Below, one piece after another: positions 51,181 to 60,486 of a stretch of DNA of 64,000 nt. A model generated the notes under the pieces. That model was not told where the DNA came from. It saw nothing but the letters and a program-made list of their open reading frames with translations, and did not search any database. The stretch covers positions 239,940 through 303,939 of the forward strand of contig JBIQKZ010000001.1 of NCBI GenBank assembly GCA_044464765.1. The letters are read 5' to 3'. A program made the position numbers and the translations under genes. Every line of letters begins with the position of its first letter. The first letter of the stretch is position 1. The stretch comes from JBIQKZ01 sp044464765. Lineage in GTDB: Bacteria; Pseudomonadota; Gammaproteobacteria; Burkholderiales; Burkholderiaceae_B.

Positions 51181-52560
51181 ATGCTGAACATCGTTATTCT
51201 GGCGGCCGGCCTGGGCAAGCGCATGCAGTCCGATTTGCCCAAAGTTCTTCACCCCTTGGCCGGCAAGCCCATGCTGGCCCATGTCCTTGACAGTGCCAGG
51301 CAGCTTGGGCCGGATCGCATTGCCATCGTGGTGGGCCATGGCGCCGAGCGTGTGCGGGAAGCCTTTGCCGACCAGGCCGACCTTGTCTTTGTGGTGCAAA
51401 GCCCACAGCAGGGCACGGGGCATGCCGTCCAGCAGGCGGTTCCATCGTTGGTGCAGGATGGCGGCGACCAGGACGCCACTTTGGTGCTCTATGGCGACGT
51501 CCCCTTGGTGCAGTCGACCACCTTGCAGCGCTTGCTGCAGGCGCGGGGCGCAGGCATGGCGGTCCTTACCGAAACCTTGCCCGACCCCTCTGGCTATGGC
51601 CGCATCGTGCGCGATGCAAACGGCCAGGTGGCGCGCATTGTCGAGCATAAAGACGCCACACCGCAAGAGCAAGCCATTCAAGAAGTCAACACCGGCATCC
51701 TGGCGGCGCCCACGGCCAATCTTAAAGACTGGCTCACGCGTATCAGCAACGACAACGCGCAAGGCGAATACTACCTCACCGATATCGTGGCGTTGTCCGT
51801 CCAGGACGGCGTGGCGGTCGGCGCGGCGCAGGCCGATGCCGCCTGGGAAACCCTGGGCGTGAACAGCCGCCTGCAACAGGCGCAACTTGAACGCGCCTGG
51901 CAAGGCGAGCAGGCGCGCCGTTTGCTGGAACAAGGCGTTACATTGGCAGACCCGGCGCGCTTCGACGTGCGTGGCACCCTTGAATGCGGCCGCGATGTCT
52001 ATATCGATGTGGGTTGTGTGTTCGAAGGCAAAGTCCAGCTTGCCGATGGCGTACGCGTAGGGCCGCATTGCGTTCTGCGTGATGTGCAGGTCGGCCAGGG
52101 CACGCAAATCGATGCGTTCAGCCATGTGCACGATGCGTCGGTGGGCGCCGGCGCCCGCATCGGCCCCTATGCCCGCTTGCGGCCCGGAGCCCAGGTTGGC
52201 GACCAGGCGCACGTGGGCAACTTTGTTGAAATCAAGAAGAGCCAATTGGGCGACGGCGCCAAGGTCAATCATCTGGCCTACATCGGCGATGCGCAGATCG
52301 GCGCGCGCGTCAATATTGGCGCGGGAACCATCACCTGCAATTACGATGGCGTGAACAAATTCCAGACCATTATCGAAGACGACGCCTTCATCGGATCGGA
52401 TACGCAATTGGTGGCGCCGGTGCGCGTAGGCAAGGGCGCCACACTGGGCGCGGGCACCACACTGACGAAGGACGCGCCCGCGGGCGAACTGACGCTGTCC
52501 CGGGTGGCGCAGAAAACCCTTCAAGGATGGAAGCGCCCGGTCAAGAAGGGCAGGCCCTAG
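51181..52560 (+). CDS. glmU: Bifunctional UDP-GlcNAc pyrophosphorylase / glucosamine-1-phosphate acetyltransferase
   Basis: 459 residues. The N-terminal nucleotidyltransferase has LAAGLGKRMQSDLPKVLHPLAGKPM and YGDVPL. From about 235 on, left-handed beta-helix hexapeptide repeats form the acetyltransferase, with NFVEIKKSQLGDGAKVNHLAYIGDA and GTITCNYDG. It makes UDP-GlcNAc for peptidoglycan and LPS; GlmS, the first enzyme of the pathway, is encoded 3.3 kb downstream. Confidence 0.97.
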   Translation: MLNIVILAAGLGKRMQSDLPKVLHPLAGKPMLAHVLDSARQLGPDRIAIVVGHGAERVREAFADQADLVFVVQSPQQGTGHAVQQAVPSLVQDGGDQDATLVLYGDVPLVQSTTLQRLLQARGAGMAVLTETLPDPSGYGRIVRDANGQVARIVEHKDATPQEQAIQEVNTGILAAPTANLKDWLTRISNDNAQGEYYLTDIVALSVQDGVAVGAAQADAAWETLGVNSRLQQAQLERAWQGEQARRLLEQGVTLADPARFDVRGTLECGRDVYIDVGCVFEGKVQLADGVRVGPHCVLRDVQVGQGTQIDAFSHVHDASVGAGARIGPYARLRPGAQVGDQAHVGNFVEIKKSQLGDGAKVNHLAYIGDAQIGARVNIGAGTITCNYDGVNKFQTIIEDDAFIGSDTQLVAPVRVGKGATLGAGTTLTKDAPAGELTLSRVAQKTLQGWKRPVKKGRP

Positions 52561-52609
52561 TAGCGTGGGAACACAGCCTGGGCATCTATCTACAGTTACC
52601 AGCGACACC

Positions 52610-53974
52610 ATGAAAGCCACGCCGCCCGATGGGCTGGAAGCGCCGCGCCGATACTGGGCGGTGGCGGCGCTGATGGGCGGCCTGATCCTGGCTTCTCTGG
52701 ACACGACCATGTCCAACGTGGCCTTGCCGCGAATCGCCACCTTTATGGGAGTCAATCCGGGGCTGGTGGTGTGGGTGGGCATCGCCTACAGCTTGGCCGT
52801 GGTGGTATCCATCCTGCCGTTTTCCGCCGTGGCCGAACGCATCGGCTTTCGTCGCATGTATGCGGTGGGCCTGACAGTCTTCATGCTGTCCGCGATCGGC
52901 TGCGCGCTTTCCACGTCGTTGTGGAGCCTGATCGTTGCCCGCGTGTGCCAGGGCTTTGGTACCTCCATGCTGATGTGCCTGTTCGGCGGCCTGGTGCGAA
53001 ATATCTATCCCTTGCGCATGATGGGCTTTGGCATCAGCCTGAATGCTCTGATGGTGGCGCTGATTGCCGTGCTTGGGCCGGTGATCGGTGCTTTCATTCT
53101 GGAATACACGTCCTGGCAATGGATTTTCGTGCTGTATATCCCGTTTTGCCTGATCACGTATTTCGGCGTGCGCTACCTGCCCGATGTGTCGCGCAACAAG
53201 CGGCCATTTGATTGGTGGGCCTGCCTGTTAAGCATCGTCATGTTTGGCTTGCTGGTCATCGGCCTGGATACCCTGGCCGACCATCTGCTGCGTGCGCTGG
53301 CCTGCCTGGCGGTTGCCGCGCTGGCGGCCTGTTTGCTGCTGCGTCATTCGCGCGGCCAGGTGGCGCCCTTTGTCCCGGTCGATTTGCTGCGCATCCAGCC
53401 GGTGGCGTTTGCCGTGGCGGCATCGGCCTGCTCGTTCGCGGCGCAAATGTCGTCCTTCGTGGCCTTGCCCTTCTACTTTCTGGACGTCATGCATTACAGC
53501 TATGGCGACATCGGTCTGCTGCTGGGCGGCTGGTCGGTGGGTGTGGCGGTTATGGCGCCGGTGGCGGGCATGCTGGCCGACCGATTCCAGGTGGCCGTAT
53601 TGTGCGGCATAGGTGCCTTATGCATGGCTGCGGGGCTGGCGTGGGTGCTGGTGTTGCCGGTGGATGCCGGTTTTACTTGGCTGTTGCTCGCCATGCTGCT
53701 GGCCGGCGTGGGTTTCGGGTTCTTTCAGTCGCCCAATAATCGCGCCTTGCTGGTGGGGGCGCCACGCCGGCGCAGTGGTGCGGCAGGGGCTCTGCAGGCA
53801 ACCACGCGGGTGTTTGGGCAAAGTGTGGGCACATCGCTGGTGGCCATCGGTTTCAATCTAAGCGCCTCGCATGGGGCGTCGGTGGGCATCGCCATTGGCG
53901 TTGCCTGCGCCTGCGGCGCACTGGCCGTCAATATCGTGCGCTATTTCAATCCGGCGCCGGATATGGAGCTGTAG
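52610..53974 (+). CDS. MFS transporter, DHA2 (EmrB/QacA)-like
   Basis: About 454 residues from ATG 52610; a GTG at 52565 would add 15 residues but neither start has a strong ribosome-binding site. The protein has about 14 hydrophobic helices, with the DHA2 motif LASLDTTMSNVALPRIATFMG near the start and motif A-like AERIGFRRMYAVGL. It is likely an inner-membrane proton-driven drug or metabolite exporter. The substrate is unknown. Confidence 0.82.
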   Translation: MKATPPDGLEAPRRYWAVAALMGGLILASLDTTMSNVALPRIATFMGVNPGLVVWVGIAYSLAVVVSILPFSAVAERIGFRRMYAVGLTVFMLSAIGCALSTSLWSLIVARVCQGFGTSMLMCLFGGLVRNIYPLRMMGFGISLNALMVALIAVLGPVIGAFILEYTSWQWIFVLYIPFCLITYFGVRYLPDVSRNKRPFDWWACLLSIVMFGLLVIGLDTLADHLLRALACLAVAALAACLLLRHSRGQVAPFVPVDLLRIQPVAFAVAASACSFAAQMSSFVALPFYFLDVMHYSYGDIGLLLGGWSVGVAVMAPVAGMLADRFQVAVLCGIGALCMAAGLAWVLVLPVDAGFTWLLLAMLLAGVGFGFFQSPNNRALLVGAPRRRSGAAGALQATTRVFGQSVGTSLVAIGFNLSASHGASVGIAIGVACACGALAVNIVRYFNPAPDMEL

Positions 53975-54043
53975 TGTGCTGTTTGTCATATCTATGCAGC
54001 CGGCGTTGAAGTATGCGAAGCACGCAAACAGTACACTAACTCC

Positions 54044-55129
54044 GTGAAGATATTGCAATTGAACTTCGAGAAAGGCTGGCGCGGTGGCGAGCGCCAAACC
54101 TTGCTTTGCATGCGGCAGTTCCGCCAGGCGGGACACCAGGTAGAGCTGGTCGCGCGCGGGGGCGAAGCGCTGGCCCGGGCGGCGCAGGCCGAGGGCTTTA
54201 CCGTGCATGGCGCCACAGGTATGGCGGGGCTGTGCGGCTACTTGCTGCGCCGTGGCCGGCGCTTTGATGTACTGCATGCGCAAACCGCCAACACCCTGAC
54301 GTGGCTGGCGGTGCTTAAAAACATCGTGCGACGCCCTATCGTATTTACCCGGCGTACCGCCTTTAACGTGCCCGAAAAGCGTCTGCCGCGAACCCTCTGG
54401 AAATGGCGGCGGGTTGATCGTTTCGTGGCGATCAGTCAGGCGGCCGCTGCTGAGCCGCGCAAAGCGGGTTTGCCGGTCACGATTATTCCCAGCGCCATCG
54501 AGCCGCAACCCATGGACTTGCCGCGCACCCGCAGCTTCTCGCTCGCGCTGGGGCTGGGCGACCGTAAGGTGCTGGCCACCGCCGCTGCGCTGACACGCGA
54601 AAAGGATCCGTGCACCCTGGTGCGCGCCGTTCATTGTCTGTCCCAGCAACGCAATGATTTTGTGTTTATCCACCTGGGCGCCGACGGCGACGCGCAAGTG
54701 CAAGCCCACGCCTTGGTGCGCGAACTGGGCCTGGAAGGCGTTTACCGATTTGCCGGCTTCCAGGAAAAGGTCGAAGACCTGTACCGGCTCATGGATGTCT
54801 TCGTCTCCTCGTCGAGAAGCGAGGCGCTGGGCACCAGTGTGCTGGACGCATTTCTGTATTCGGTGCCCGTCGTGTCCACCAATGCGGGCGGTTTGGCCGA
54901 ACTACTGGCCGATGGGCGCGGCATTGCGTGCGAAGTGGGTGATGCCCAAGGGTTGGCCGCAGGCATTGCGCGGGTGCTGGACGATGCCGCGTTGCGCGGC
55001 GACATGGTTCGCAAAGCCTATGCCTACGTGGCCGCCGAACACGATCCCGCCGTCATGGGCAGCCGGTATCTGGCTGAATATGACGGGCTGATCGAGGCAA
55101 AGCGCAAGACTAAGTGCGGCGTCCTGTAG
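54044..55129 (+). CDS. Glycosyltransferase family 4-like protein (GT-B)
   Basis: 361 residues from a GTG start. The N-terminal domain begins MKILQLNFEKGWRGGERQTLLC, with GGxxR at the acceptor side. The C-terminal donor domain contains FAGFQEKVEDLYRLMDVFVSSSRSEALGTSVLDAF, including the E-x7-E-like motif, typical of group 1 glycosyltransferases acting on LPS core or related glycans. The acceptor sugar is not identifiable. Confidence 0.85.
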   Translation: MKILQLNFEKGWRGGERQTLLCMRQFRQAGHQVELVARGGEALARAAQAEGFTVHGATGMAGLCGYLLRRGRRFDVLHAQTANTLTWLAVLKNIVRRPIVFTRRTAFNVPEKRLPRTLWKWRRVDRFVAISQAAAAEPRKAGLPVTIIPSAIEPQPMDLPRTRSFSLALGLGDRKVLATAAALTREKDPCTLVRAVHCLSQQRNDFVFIHLGADGDAQVQAHALVRELGLEGVYRFAGFQEKVEDLYRLMDVFVSSSRSEALGTSVLDAFLYSVPVVSTNAGGLAELLADGRGIACEVGDAQGLAAGIARVLDDAALRGDMVRKAYAYVAAEHDPAVMGSRYLAEYDGLIEAKRKTKCGVL

Positions 55130-55211
55130 GTGTTGCTAAGTTTTCGCCGCGCATTGCCGCAGTGTTCCAACATCCGGTGCGCTTGGCGTCCAAGCCTTGG
55201 GCCGACATTAA

Positions 55212-55706
55212 CTATTTGCTCGGCGCAATAATCGTGCGGGTCTCGAACTTGCTGCGGTTCACCGAAAAAAATGTGCGTACATTACGCACATTGGCATGGC
55301 TGGTAAATACCCGGTGCGCCATGGCATGATAGGCTGGCATATTGGCCACCTGGGCGATGACGATAAAGTCGGGCCCCGGGGAAACACGGTAGCATTGCAA
55401 AATAGACGCTTCCGCGCCCACATGCGCTTCGAAGGCATCCAGACCTTCCGCCGTCTGCACATCTAGCGTGATCTCGCTAATGGCCGTCAACGTGTGATCA
55501 AGCTTGGCGGGATTCAGGATGGCAACCTGTTTCTCGATCACGCCTTCGTCATGCAGGCGCCGCATACGGCGCAAGCACGTGGGCGGCGAGGCATGAACCC
55601 GCGCCGCCAGTTCCTGATTGGTTAACGAGCTGTCCTGTTGTATTTGATCCAGAATGCGCCGATCCAGATCATCCAAGGCAACAAAGCCCCCTACATTTTT
55701 TTTCAT
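55212..55706 (-). CDS. Lrp/AsnC-family transcriptional regulator
   Basis: 164 residues. The N-terminal helix-turn-helix is ALDDLDRRILDQIQQDSSLTNQELAARVHASPPTCLRRMRRL; the C-terminal RAM domain contains GAEASILQCYRVSPGPDFIVIAQVANMPAYHAM. It is divergent from glmS across an AT-rich 145-base interval. The effector is probably an amino acid; targets are unknown. Confidence 0.9.
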   Translation of the reverse strand: MKKNVGGFVALDDLDRRILDQIQQDSSLTNQELAARVHASPPTCLRRMRRLHDEGVIEKQVAILNPAKLDHTLTAISEITLDVQTAEGLDAFEAHVGAEASILQCYRVSPGPDFIVIAQVANMPAYHAMAHRVFTSHANVRNVRTFFSVNRSKFETRTIIAPSK

Positions 55707-55851
55707 TTATTCTGAATCTTTCTAGTATTTGAAATTTTATTTAAATTATTGGATAGTAAGAAATAATAATACATATCCATTAGAAATAAGAAATCATATT
55801 TCCTTTGTTGTTGCGCACAATACACATTGATCTGAATTTTGGAGTTCTTCT

Positions 55852-57690
55852 ATGTGCGGAATTGTTGGCGCAGTGGCTCAACGCGACGTCACCCCCATCC
55901 TGGTTGAAGGCCTGAAGCGCCTGGAGTATCGCGGCTACGACTCCTGCGGCGTGGCTATTCATGCCGATGGCGACTTAAAGCGGGCGCGAAGCACCCAGCG
56001 CGTGGCCGAACTCGAGCGCGAAATTCAGCAGGAGAGCCTGGCGGGTTTCACCGGCATTGCGCATACGCGTTGGGCCACGCACGGCGCGCCCGCCACCCAC
56101 AACGCCCACCCCCACTTTTCCGGCCAAAGCGCCAATCAGACACAGGCCCGCATTGCCTTGGTGCACAACGGCATTATTGAAAACCACGACGAGCTGCGCG
56201 CCGAATTGCAGGCTCTGGGCTACGTGTTTGAAAGCCAGACCGATACCGAGGTCATCGCCCATTTGGTCGACCACTTATATTCCGACGACCTTTTCCAGGC
56301 CGTGCAGCAAGCGACCCGCCGCCTGGAAGGCGCGTATGCCATTGCCGTTTTTTGCCACGACGAACCCCATCGCGTCGTAGGCGCGCGCCAAGGCTCGCCC
56401 CTGGTTGTGGGCTGCGGCGACAACGAAAACTTCCTGGCGTCCGACGCCCTGGCGCTGGCCGGCACCACCGACCAAATCATCTATCTGGAAGACGGCGACG
56501 TGGTCGACTTGCAGCTGGCGCGCGTATGGATCGTCGATACGCAAGGCAACCCCGTGCAGCGCCAAGTACATACCGTTCAGCTGCACACCGGCCAGGCCGA
56601 GCTGGGCCCCTACCGCCACTACATGCAAAAGGAAATCTTCGAGCAGCCGCGCGCCGTGGGCGATACCCTGCAAGACATCGAATCCATTTCCCCCGAATTG
56701 TTCGGCGATGGCGCCTATAAAGTGTTCAAGGAAATCGACAGCGTGCTTGTGTTGGCCTGCGGCACCAGCTACTACGCCGGGTTGACCGCCAAATACTGGA
56801 TCGAATCCATCGCAAAAATTCCCGTCAACGTTGAAATCGCCAGCGAGTACCGTTATCGCGACAGCGTGCCCAACCCCCGATCTCTGGTCGTCACCATATC
56901 CCAGTCGGGCGAAACGGCCGACACCCTGGCAGCCTTGAAGCACGCCCGCAGCCTGGGCATGGCGCACACCCTGACCATCTGCAACGTCGCCACCAGCGCC
57001 ATGGTGCGCGAATGCAAGCTAGCCTACATTACCCGTGCAGGCGTTGAAATCGGCGTGGCATCGACCAAAGCCTTCACCACCCAGCTGACGGCGCTGTTCC
57101 TATTGACCCTTGCCCTGGCGCAATCCAGAAACCGCCTGACCGACGAGCAAGAGGCCGACTATCTGAAAGCCCTGCGCCACCTGCCCGTAGCCATCGGCGC
57201 CGTACTTGCGTTAGAGCCGCAGATCATTGCCTGGGCCGACCGCTTCGCCAGCAAGGAAAACGCCCTGTTCCTGGGACGCGGCATGCATTACCCCATCGCC
57301 CTGGAAGGCGCGTTAAAGCTGAAGGAAATCAGTTATATCCATGCCGAAGCCTACCCCGCCGGCGAACTCAAGCACGGCCCCTTGGCCCTGGTAACCGAGC
57401 ACATGCCTGTGGTCACCATTGCGCCGCGCGACGAACTGCTGGAAAAGCTGAAATCCAACATGCAGGAAGTGCACGCCCGCGGTGGCGAACTGTACGTGTT
57501 CGCCGACGCCAACACCAAGATCACGGCCAGCGAAAACATGCATGTGATACGCATGCCCGAATACTACGGGAAACTGTCCCCCATCCTTCATACGATACCG
57601 CTGCAGTTGCTGGCTTATCACACGGCATGCGTGCGGGGGACGGATGTTGATAAGCCAAGGAACCTGGCGAAGAGCGTGACGGTGGAGTAG
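55852..57690 (+). CDS. glmS: Glutamine-fructose-6-phosphate aminotransferase (isomerising)
   Basis: 612 residues. Met-Cys at the N-terminus (MCGIVGAVAQRDV) exposes the Cys2 nucleophile of the glutaminase domain, with RWATHGAP following. Two SIS domains (about 290-430 and 460-600) contain the fructose-6-phosphate site (CGTSYYAGL, SQSGETADT). The end DKPRNLAKSVTVE is the conserved sequence recognised by TnsD at attTn7. It is preceded by a GGAG ribosome-binding site and an AT-rich promoter. Confidence 0.97.
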   Translation: MCGIVGAVAQRDVTPILVEGLKRLEYRGYDSCGVAIHADGDLKRARSTQRVAELEREIQQESLAGFTGIAHTRWATHGAPATHNAHPHFSGQSANQTQARIALVHNGIIENHDELRAELQALGYVFESQTDTEVIAHLVDHLYSDDLFQAVQQATRRLEGAYAIAVFCHDEPHRVVGARQGSPLVVGCGDNENFLASDALALAGTTDQIIYLEDGDVVDLQLARVWIVDTQGNPVQRQVHTVQLHTGQAELGPYRHYMQKEIFEQPRAVGDTLQDIESISPELFGDGAYKVFKEIDSVLVLACGTSYYAGLTAKYWIESIAKIPVNVEIASEYRYRDSVPNPRSLVVTISQSGETADTLAALKHARSLGMAHTLTICNVATSAMVRECKLAYITRAGVEIGVASTKAFTTQLTALFLLTLALAQSRNRLTDEQEADYLKALRHLPVAIGAVLALEPQIIAWADRFASKENALFLGRGMHYPIALEGALKLKEISYIHAEAYPAGELKHGPLALVTEHMPVVTIAPRDELLEKLKSNMQEVHARGGELYVFADANTKITASENMHVIRMPEYYGKLSPILHTIPLQLLAYHTACVRGTDVDKPRNLAKSVTVE

Positions 57691-57710
57691 GGGGATTCAT
57701 CCTTCACCGT

Positions 57711-57780
57711 TGTGAAGAGTGAAAATAAAGTCTGTCGAAAGAGAATAAAGTCCGTCGATAGTCAACTTCGGGCAAAATAC
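57711..57780 (+). mobile_element. Putative Tn7-like transposon end at attTn7
   Basis: The element end seems to begin with TGTGAAGAG at 57711, 21 bases after the glmS stop, the position where Tn7 family elements insert. Tandem 20-bp units follow at 57721-57740 and 57741-57760 (17 of 20 identical), each containing AATAAAGTC, and a third partial site GGGCAAAATACGG lies near 57769. Tn7 TnsB sites contain AATAAAGTC and CAAAATAG. A possible 5-bp target duplication half is ACCGT (57706-57710). No tns genes and no second end were found, so the element is partial or non-autonomous. Confidence 0.5.
57721..57760 (+). repeat. Two tandem 20-bp repeats (candidate transposase-binding sites)
   Basis: GAAAATAAAGTCTGTCGAAA and GAGAATAAAGTCCGTCGATA differ at three positions. 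Their core resembles Tn7 TnsB sites. Confidence 0.8.
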
Positions 57781-58313
57781 GGCAATTCAGGCATAAATTT
57801 ACCTATGTACTGCTATTTTCAAAAAGATCCCGAGCGGTCTACGCGAAACCATTGGCTGTGAATTTACGGACGGTTCTCGGACAATGACTGAAGTCGGCAT
57901 ACTTGTTAGCGAGTACTCCGAGATAGCGAATCACAGCATTCTAGCGAATAGGAGAAGCTGAATGATCATTAAGGTGCCTGGCGGCGCACATCTCAAGAGA
58001 TTGATTGCTCGCTACTTTAGCTGCCGAGCAACATACAAAGGCATGCATGGGGTCGAGATCGCGGCTGCCACCCGCGTAAGAATCCTACTGTAGAAGGCTG
58101 CGAAGTGCTATTGCCGGGCGAGCTGTATCCGGCCATCTGAACTAAGATGATCGCCGGTGCACTTGTAGGTGGAATGGGTCACAAGGAAGGTGGTGAAGCC
58201 GTTCCGAAGACCAATCATTCCCACTCTATTGTAAATAGTAGAATTAAATCCTTTATTTACAGTCACTTAAAAAATTAAATTGTAGCAATGCCACAAATAA
58301 TACCATGCCCAAT
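57781..58313. other. Gene-poor interval with decayed small reading frames
   Basis: This AT-richer stretch holds only fragments. A 25-codon frame (57884-57961) abuts a 43-codon frame (57962-58093) that has a good AGGAG ribosome-binding site; continuing in another frame to 58140 gives HPRKNPTVEGCEVLLPGELYPAI, which looks like real protein and suggests a frameshift. A further 43-codon frame runs 58147-58278. None is recognisable. They are best read as remnants within the glmS-adjacent island. Confidence 0.35.
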
Positions 58314-58535
58314 TTAGTCGGCTGAAAATTGCTTGTTCTGCCCGTGCTTGCGCTTCTGATCGGCGATCTCGCCTGGCTGCAATAATAGCGCAGCGTCGCT
58401 CATACCCTCCAGTACGTCGCGCGGACGGGTCGTGCAGGCAATGGGAGGCGGCTCGAACTCGTAGCCGCCGGCGATCATCTAGCTCTCAACTTCCTCGGTG
58501 AGGAAAAACGGTTCGTTTTCGTCATGCTGTTTCAT
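58314..58535 (-). pseudogene. Small gene interrupted by an in-frame amber codon
   Basis: From ATG 58535, 18 codons (MKQHDENEPFFLTEEVES) are followed by TAG (58481-58479), then immediately an ATG and 53 more in-frame codons (MIAGGYEFEPPPIACTTRPRDV and onward, ending KQFSAD). Either a 73-residue protein has acquired a stop mutation, or the downstream ATG reinitiates translation. It lies 26 bases after the Abi_C-like gene on the same strand. No family is recognised. Confidence 0.5.
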
Positions 58536-58561
58536 GCTTTTTCCCTAGCAGCCTTCCTGGA

Positions 58562-59377
58562 TCAGAACGGAATGCTGTCATCCCACGCACTGACCGCTCT
58601 TATTGTCATCGCCTTGGCCTTGATCTTGGCCTCAAGCGATTTGATAAACCGGACCGAGGCTGCGACGCGGTTAAAGATCAACAAGCTTTCTTCGTAGTTG
58701 AGGATCGGATTGTCATGCGCCAGACTTTTGTTGTTGCGCACATCGTTGAACGCTTCCAGCACCGAAATTGAGGACTTCAAGATGCGCTCGGTCATAGCCG
58801 ATTCGAGGTGACCACCGTCGCGTAGGGCGCGCACGTACTCTCCGAACACGCTGTGCAGCGGCTTGTCGCGGTTGACCTCGATACCGTGAGGCTCACAGGC
58901 GATGCGCACGAACTTGATCACGAACGTATGCAGCCGATCCAACGCACCCTCAGGCTGATTCTTCTCGATGGCTTCGCGGACGTGCTCCGCCACCACCTCA
59001 AAGTCATGCTCGTCGGCGGTCGCTGCCAGCGCGTCTAACTCGGCCACGGGCTGGTCGCTGAGTAAGCGCTGTGCAATCTTTCGGCAGTCCTCGATCAACA
59101 CCGGATTGCTATCGCCGAAGCAACTCTCGTCATTGGCGTATTCGATTAGGCCACCGATTACTCGACCGACAACATGGTTCGCGTCCAGCTCCCAATGCGT
59201 ACGCATGCGATTGGCTTTCGACGTGCCCCTGACGCGGTAGCGCTCCGCGTCGATCTCAACCCGGTATTCGTCAAAGAAGTCGCCAAAAGTACGGTCGGAA
59301 AAGTTCAACACGTAGCCGCCACCCATTCCAAGTAGCTTTTCCAGCTTACGCCGCTCGCTCCCCGTTAAGTCTGACAT
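58562..59377 (-). CDS. Abortive-infection C-terminal (Abi_C)/HEPN-like protein
   Basis: 271 residues. The C-terminal third resembles the Abi_C domain: RDKPLHSVFGEYVRALRDGG, then SISVLEAFNDVRNNKSLAHDNPILNYEESLLIFN. The RNNKSLAH segment has an R-x6-H pattern close to the HEPN ribonuclease motif. The N-terminal half is charged and helical. Such proteins act in phage defence or toxin systems. The location in a glmS-adjacent island beside other small genes supports a defence-cargo role, which is inference. Confidence 0.6.
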   Translation of the reverse strand: MSDLTGSERRKLEKLLGMGGGYVLNFSDRTFGDFFDEYRVEIDAERYRVRGTSKANRMRTHWELDANHVVGRVIGGLIEYANDESCFGDSNPVLIEDCRKIAQRLLSDQPVAELDALAATADEHDFEVVAEHVREAIEKNQPEGALDRLHTFVIKFVRIACEPHGIEVNRDKPLHSVFGEYVRALRDGGHLESAMTERILKSSISVLEAFNDVRNNKSLAHDNPILNYEESLLIFNRVAASVRFIKSLEAKIKAKAMTIRAVSAWDDSIPF

Positions 59378-59387
59378 TGCACCCTCT

Positions 59388-59585
59388 CTACGTAATTTGA
59401 GCGATCCAGCACTTTGGCGAGGTCAGCTTGGCTATTTCGATGTTGTAAATCTCGTGTCCCTGTCGAATCTGGCAGTTAGGATGAACCCATTCACCAGCCC
59501 CGTGGTAGCGGGACTCCTGTAGAAAACGCTCGCGATCTATCCCCCCCAGCAACCACATACGGCGCTGTGCGATTTCGTATGTCAT
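59388..59585 (-). CDS. Hypothetical protein (65 residues)
   Basis: The frame from ATG 59585 ends 10 bases before the Abi_C-like gene, on the same strand, so the two may be co-transcribed. The frame continues upstream but there it is antisense to the phosphatase gene. The protein (MTYEIAQRRMWLLGG, with WVHPNCQIRQGHEIYNIEIAKL) shows no family I recognise. It could be a partner of the Abi_C-like protein or a fragment. Confidence 0.4.
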   Translation of the reverse strand: MTYEIAQRRMWLLGGIDRERFLQESRYHGAGEWVHPNCQIRQGHEIYNIEIAKLTSPKCWIAQIT

Positions 59586-59646
59586 GAAGAAGTAATGATC
59601 GATTGGCTCCTCTGTAGCAGGTGCATATACAGAAGGAAGAGAGTTT

Positions 59647-60486
59647 ATGACACGCCTACATCTGAAGGTGTCCGCAAATACTTCGGGTCGCGACTTCGTC
59701 GTCGGCGACTTACACGGATGCTTAGATCTACTAGAAATTGAGCTCGCCCGTGTCGGATTCGATACAGCCGTAGACAGGCTATTTTCGGTAGGTGATCTAA
59801 TCGATCGCGGTCCTGATTCCATGGCATGCCTGCGGCTACTTCATAAGCCGTGGTTCTTCGCTGTGCGCGGTAATCACGAGGGCATGCTTCTGGACTATCT
59901 CTATGAGGTTTCGCAGCCATACGCATGCCGTCAATCAGCTAAGCTCCTAGTCAGCAATGGAGGACGTTGGGTCTTCGCACTGGATAGTGGCACCCGTGAA
60001 GAGCTGCGCGAAGAATTATTTCCCCTCGTTAAGGAGTTGCCGTATGTGATCACGGTCGGCGAGGGCCCTGCCCGGTTTCATGTCGCACATGCTGAGATCA
60101 TGACGGGCAGTACCGATCAGCACAATTGGCTGGACGAGCTGGCAGGCCTGCCTCTGGATTTGTCGCCACGACGGATCCTGACAGACGACGAGCTCACAGA
60201 GGAAACTCTGGCAGGAACCTTGGAACCTCTCCTCTGGGGCAGGCGGTTGTGGAAAAAGTTGGATCTGAACGCTTCTAGGGAAGTGTCTACGCCAGCCGGT
60301 ATGCTATTGATCAGCCAAAATCCAATGCATCCGAGCCTTTCATTGACATATGTGGGCCATACCCCGTTGCGATCCATGATGCTGCATGAGTCGCATATGT
60401 TTATTGACCGCGGCGCCTATAAACGTGATGCGCTTTCATGTTTATCGTTGCTGAGCCACGCGGAGGTTCGTTCATGGCTATCGTGA
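59647..60486 (+). CDS. Calcineurin-like serine/threonine phosphatase (lambda NinI / PrpA type)
   Basis: 279 residues with the metallophosphoesterase signatures GDLHGC (20-25), GDLIDRGPDS (49-58) and GNHEGM (75-80), and later HVAHAEIM and VGHTPL, which complete the bimetal site. This class of PPP phosphatase is common on phages and genomic islands. It is divergent from the 65-residue gene. Its cargo role is unknown. Confidence 0.85.
   Translation: MTRLHLKVSANTSGRDFVVGDLHGCLDLLEIELARVGFDTAVDRLFSVGDLIDRGPDSMACLRLLHKPWFFAVRGNHEGMLLDYLYEVSQPYACRQSAKLLVSNGGRWVFALDSGTREELREELFPLVKELPYVITVGEGPARFHVAHAEIMTGSTDQHNWLDELAGLPLDLSPRRILTDDELTEETLAGTLEPLLWGRRLWKKLDLNASREVSTPAGMLLISQNPMHPSLSLTYVGHTPLRSMMLHESHMFIDRGAYKRDALSCLSLLSHAEVRSWLS

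Noticed and set aside
55707..55851. glmS ribozyme
   Set aside because: The leader is short and AT-rich with no ribozyme core visible, and this riboswitch class belongs to Gram-positive bacteria.
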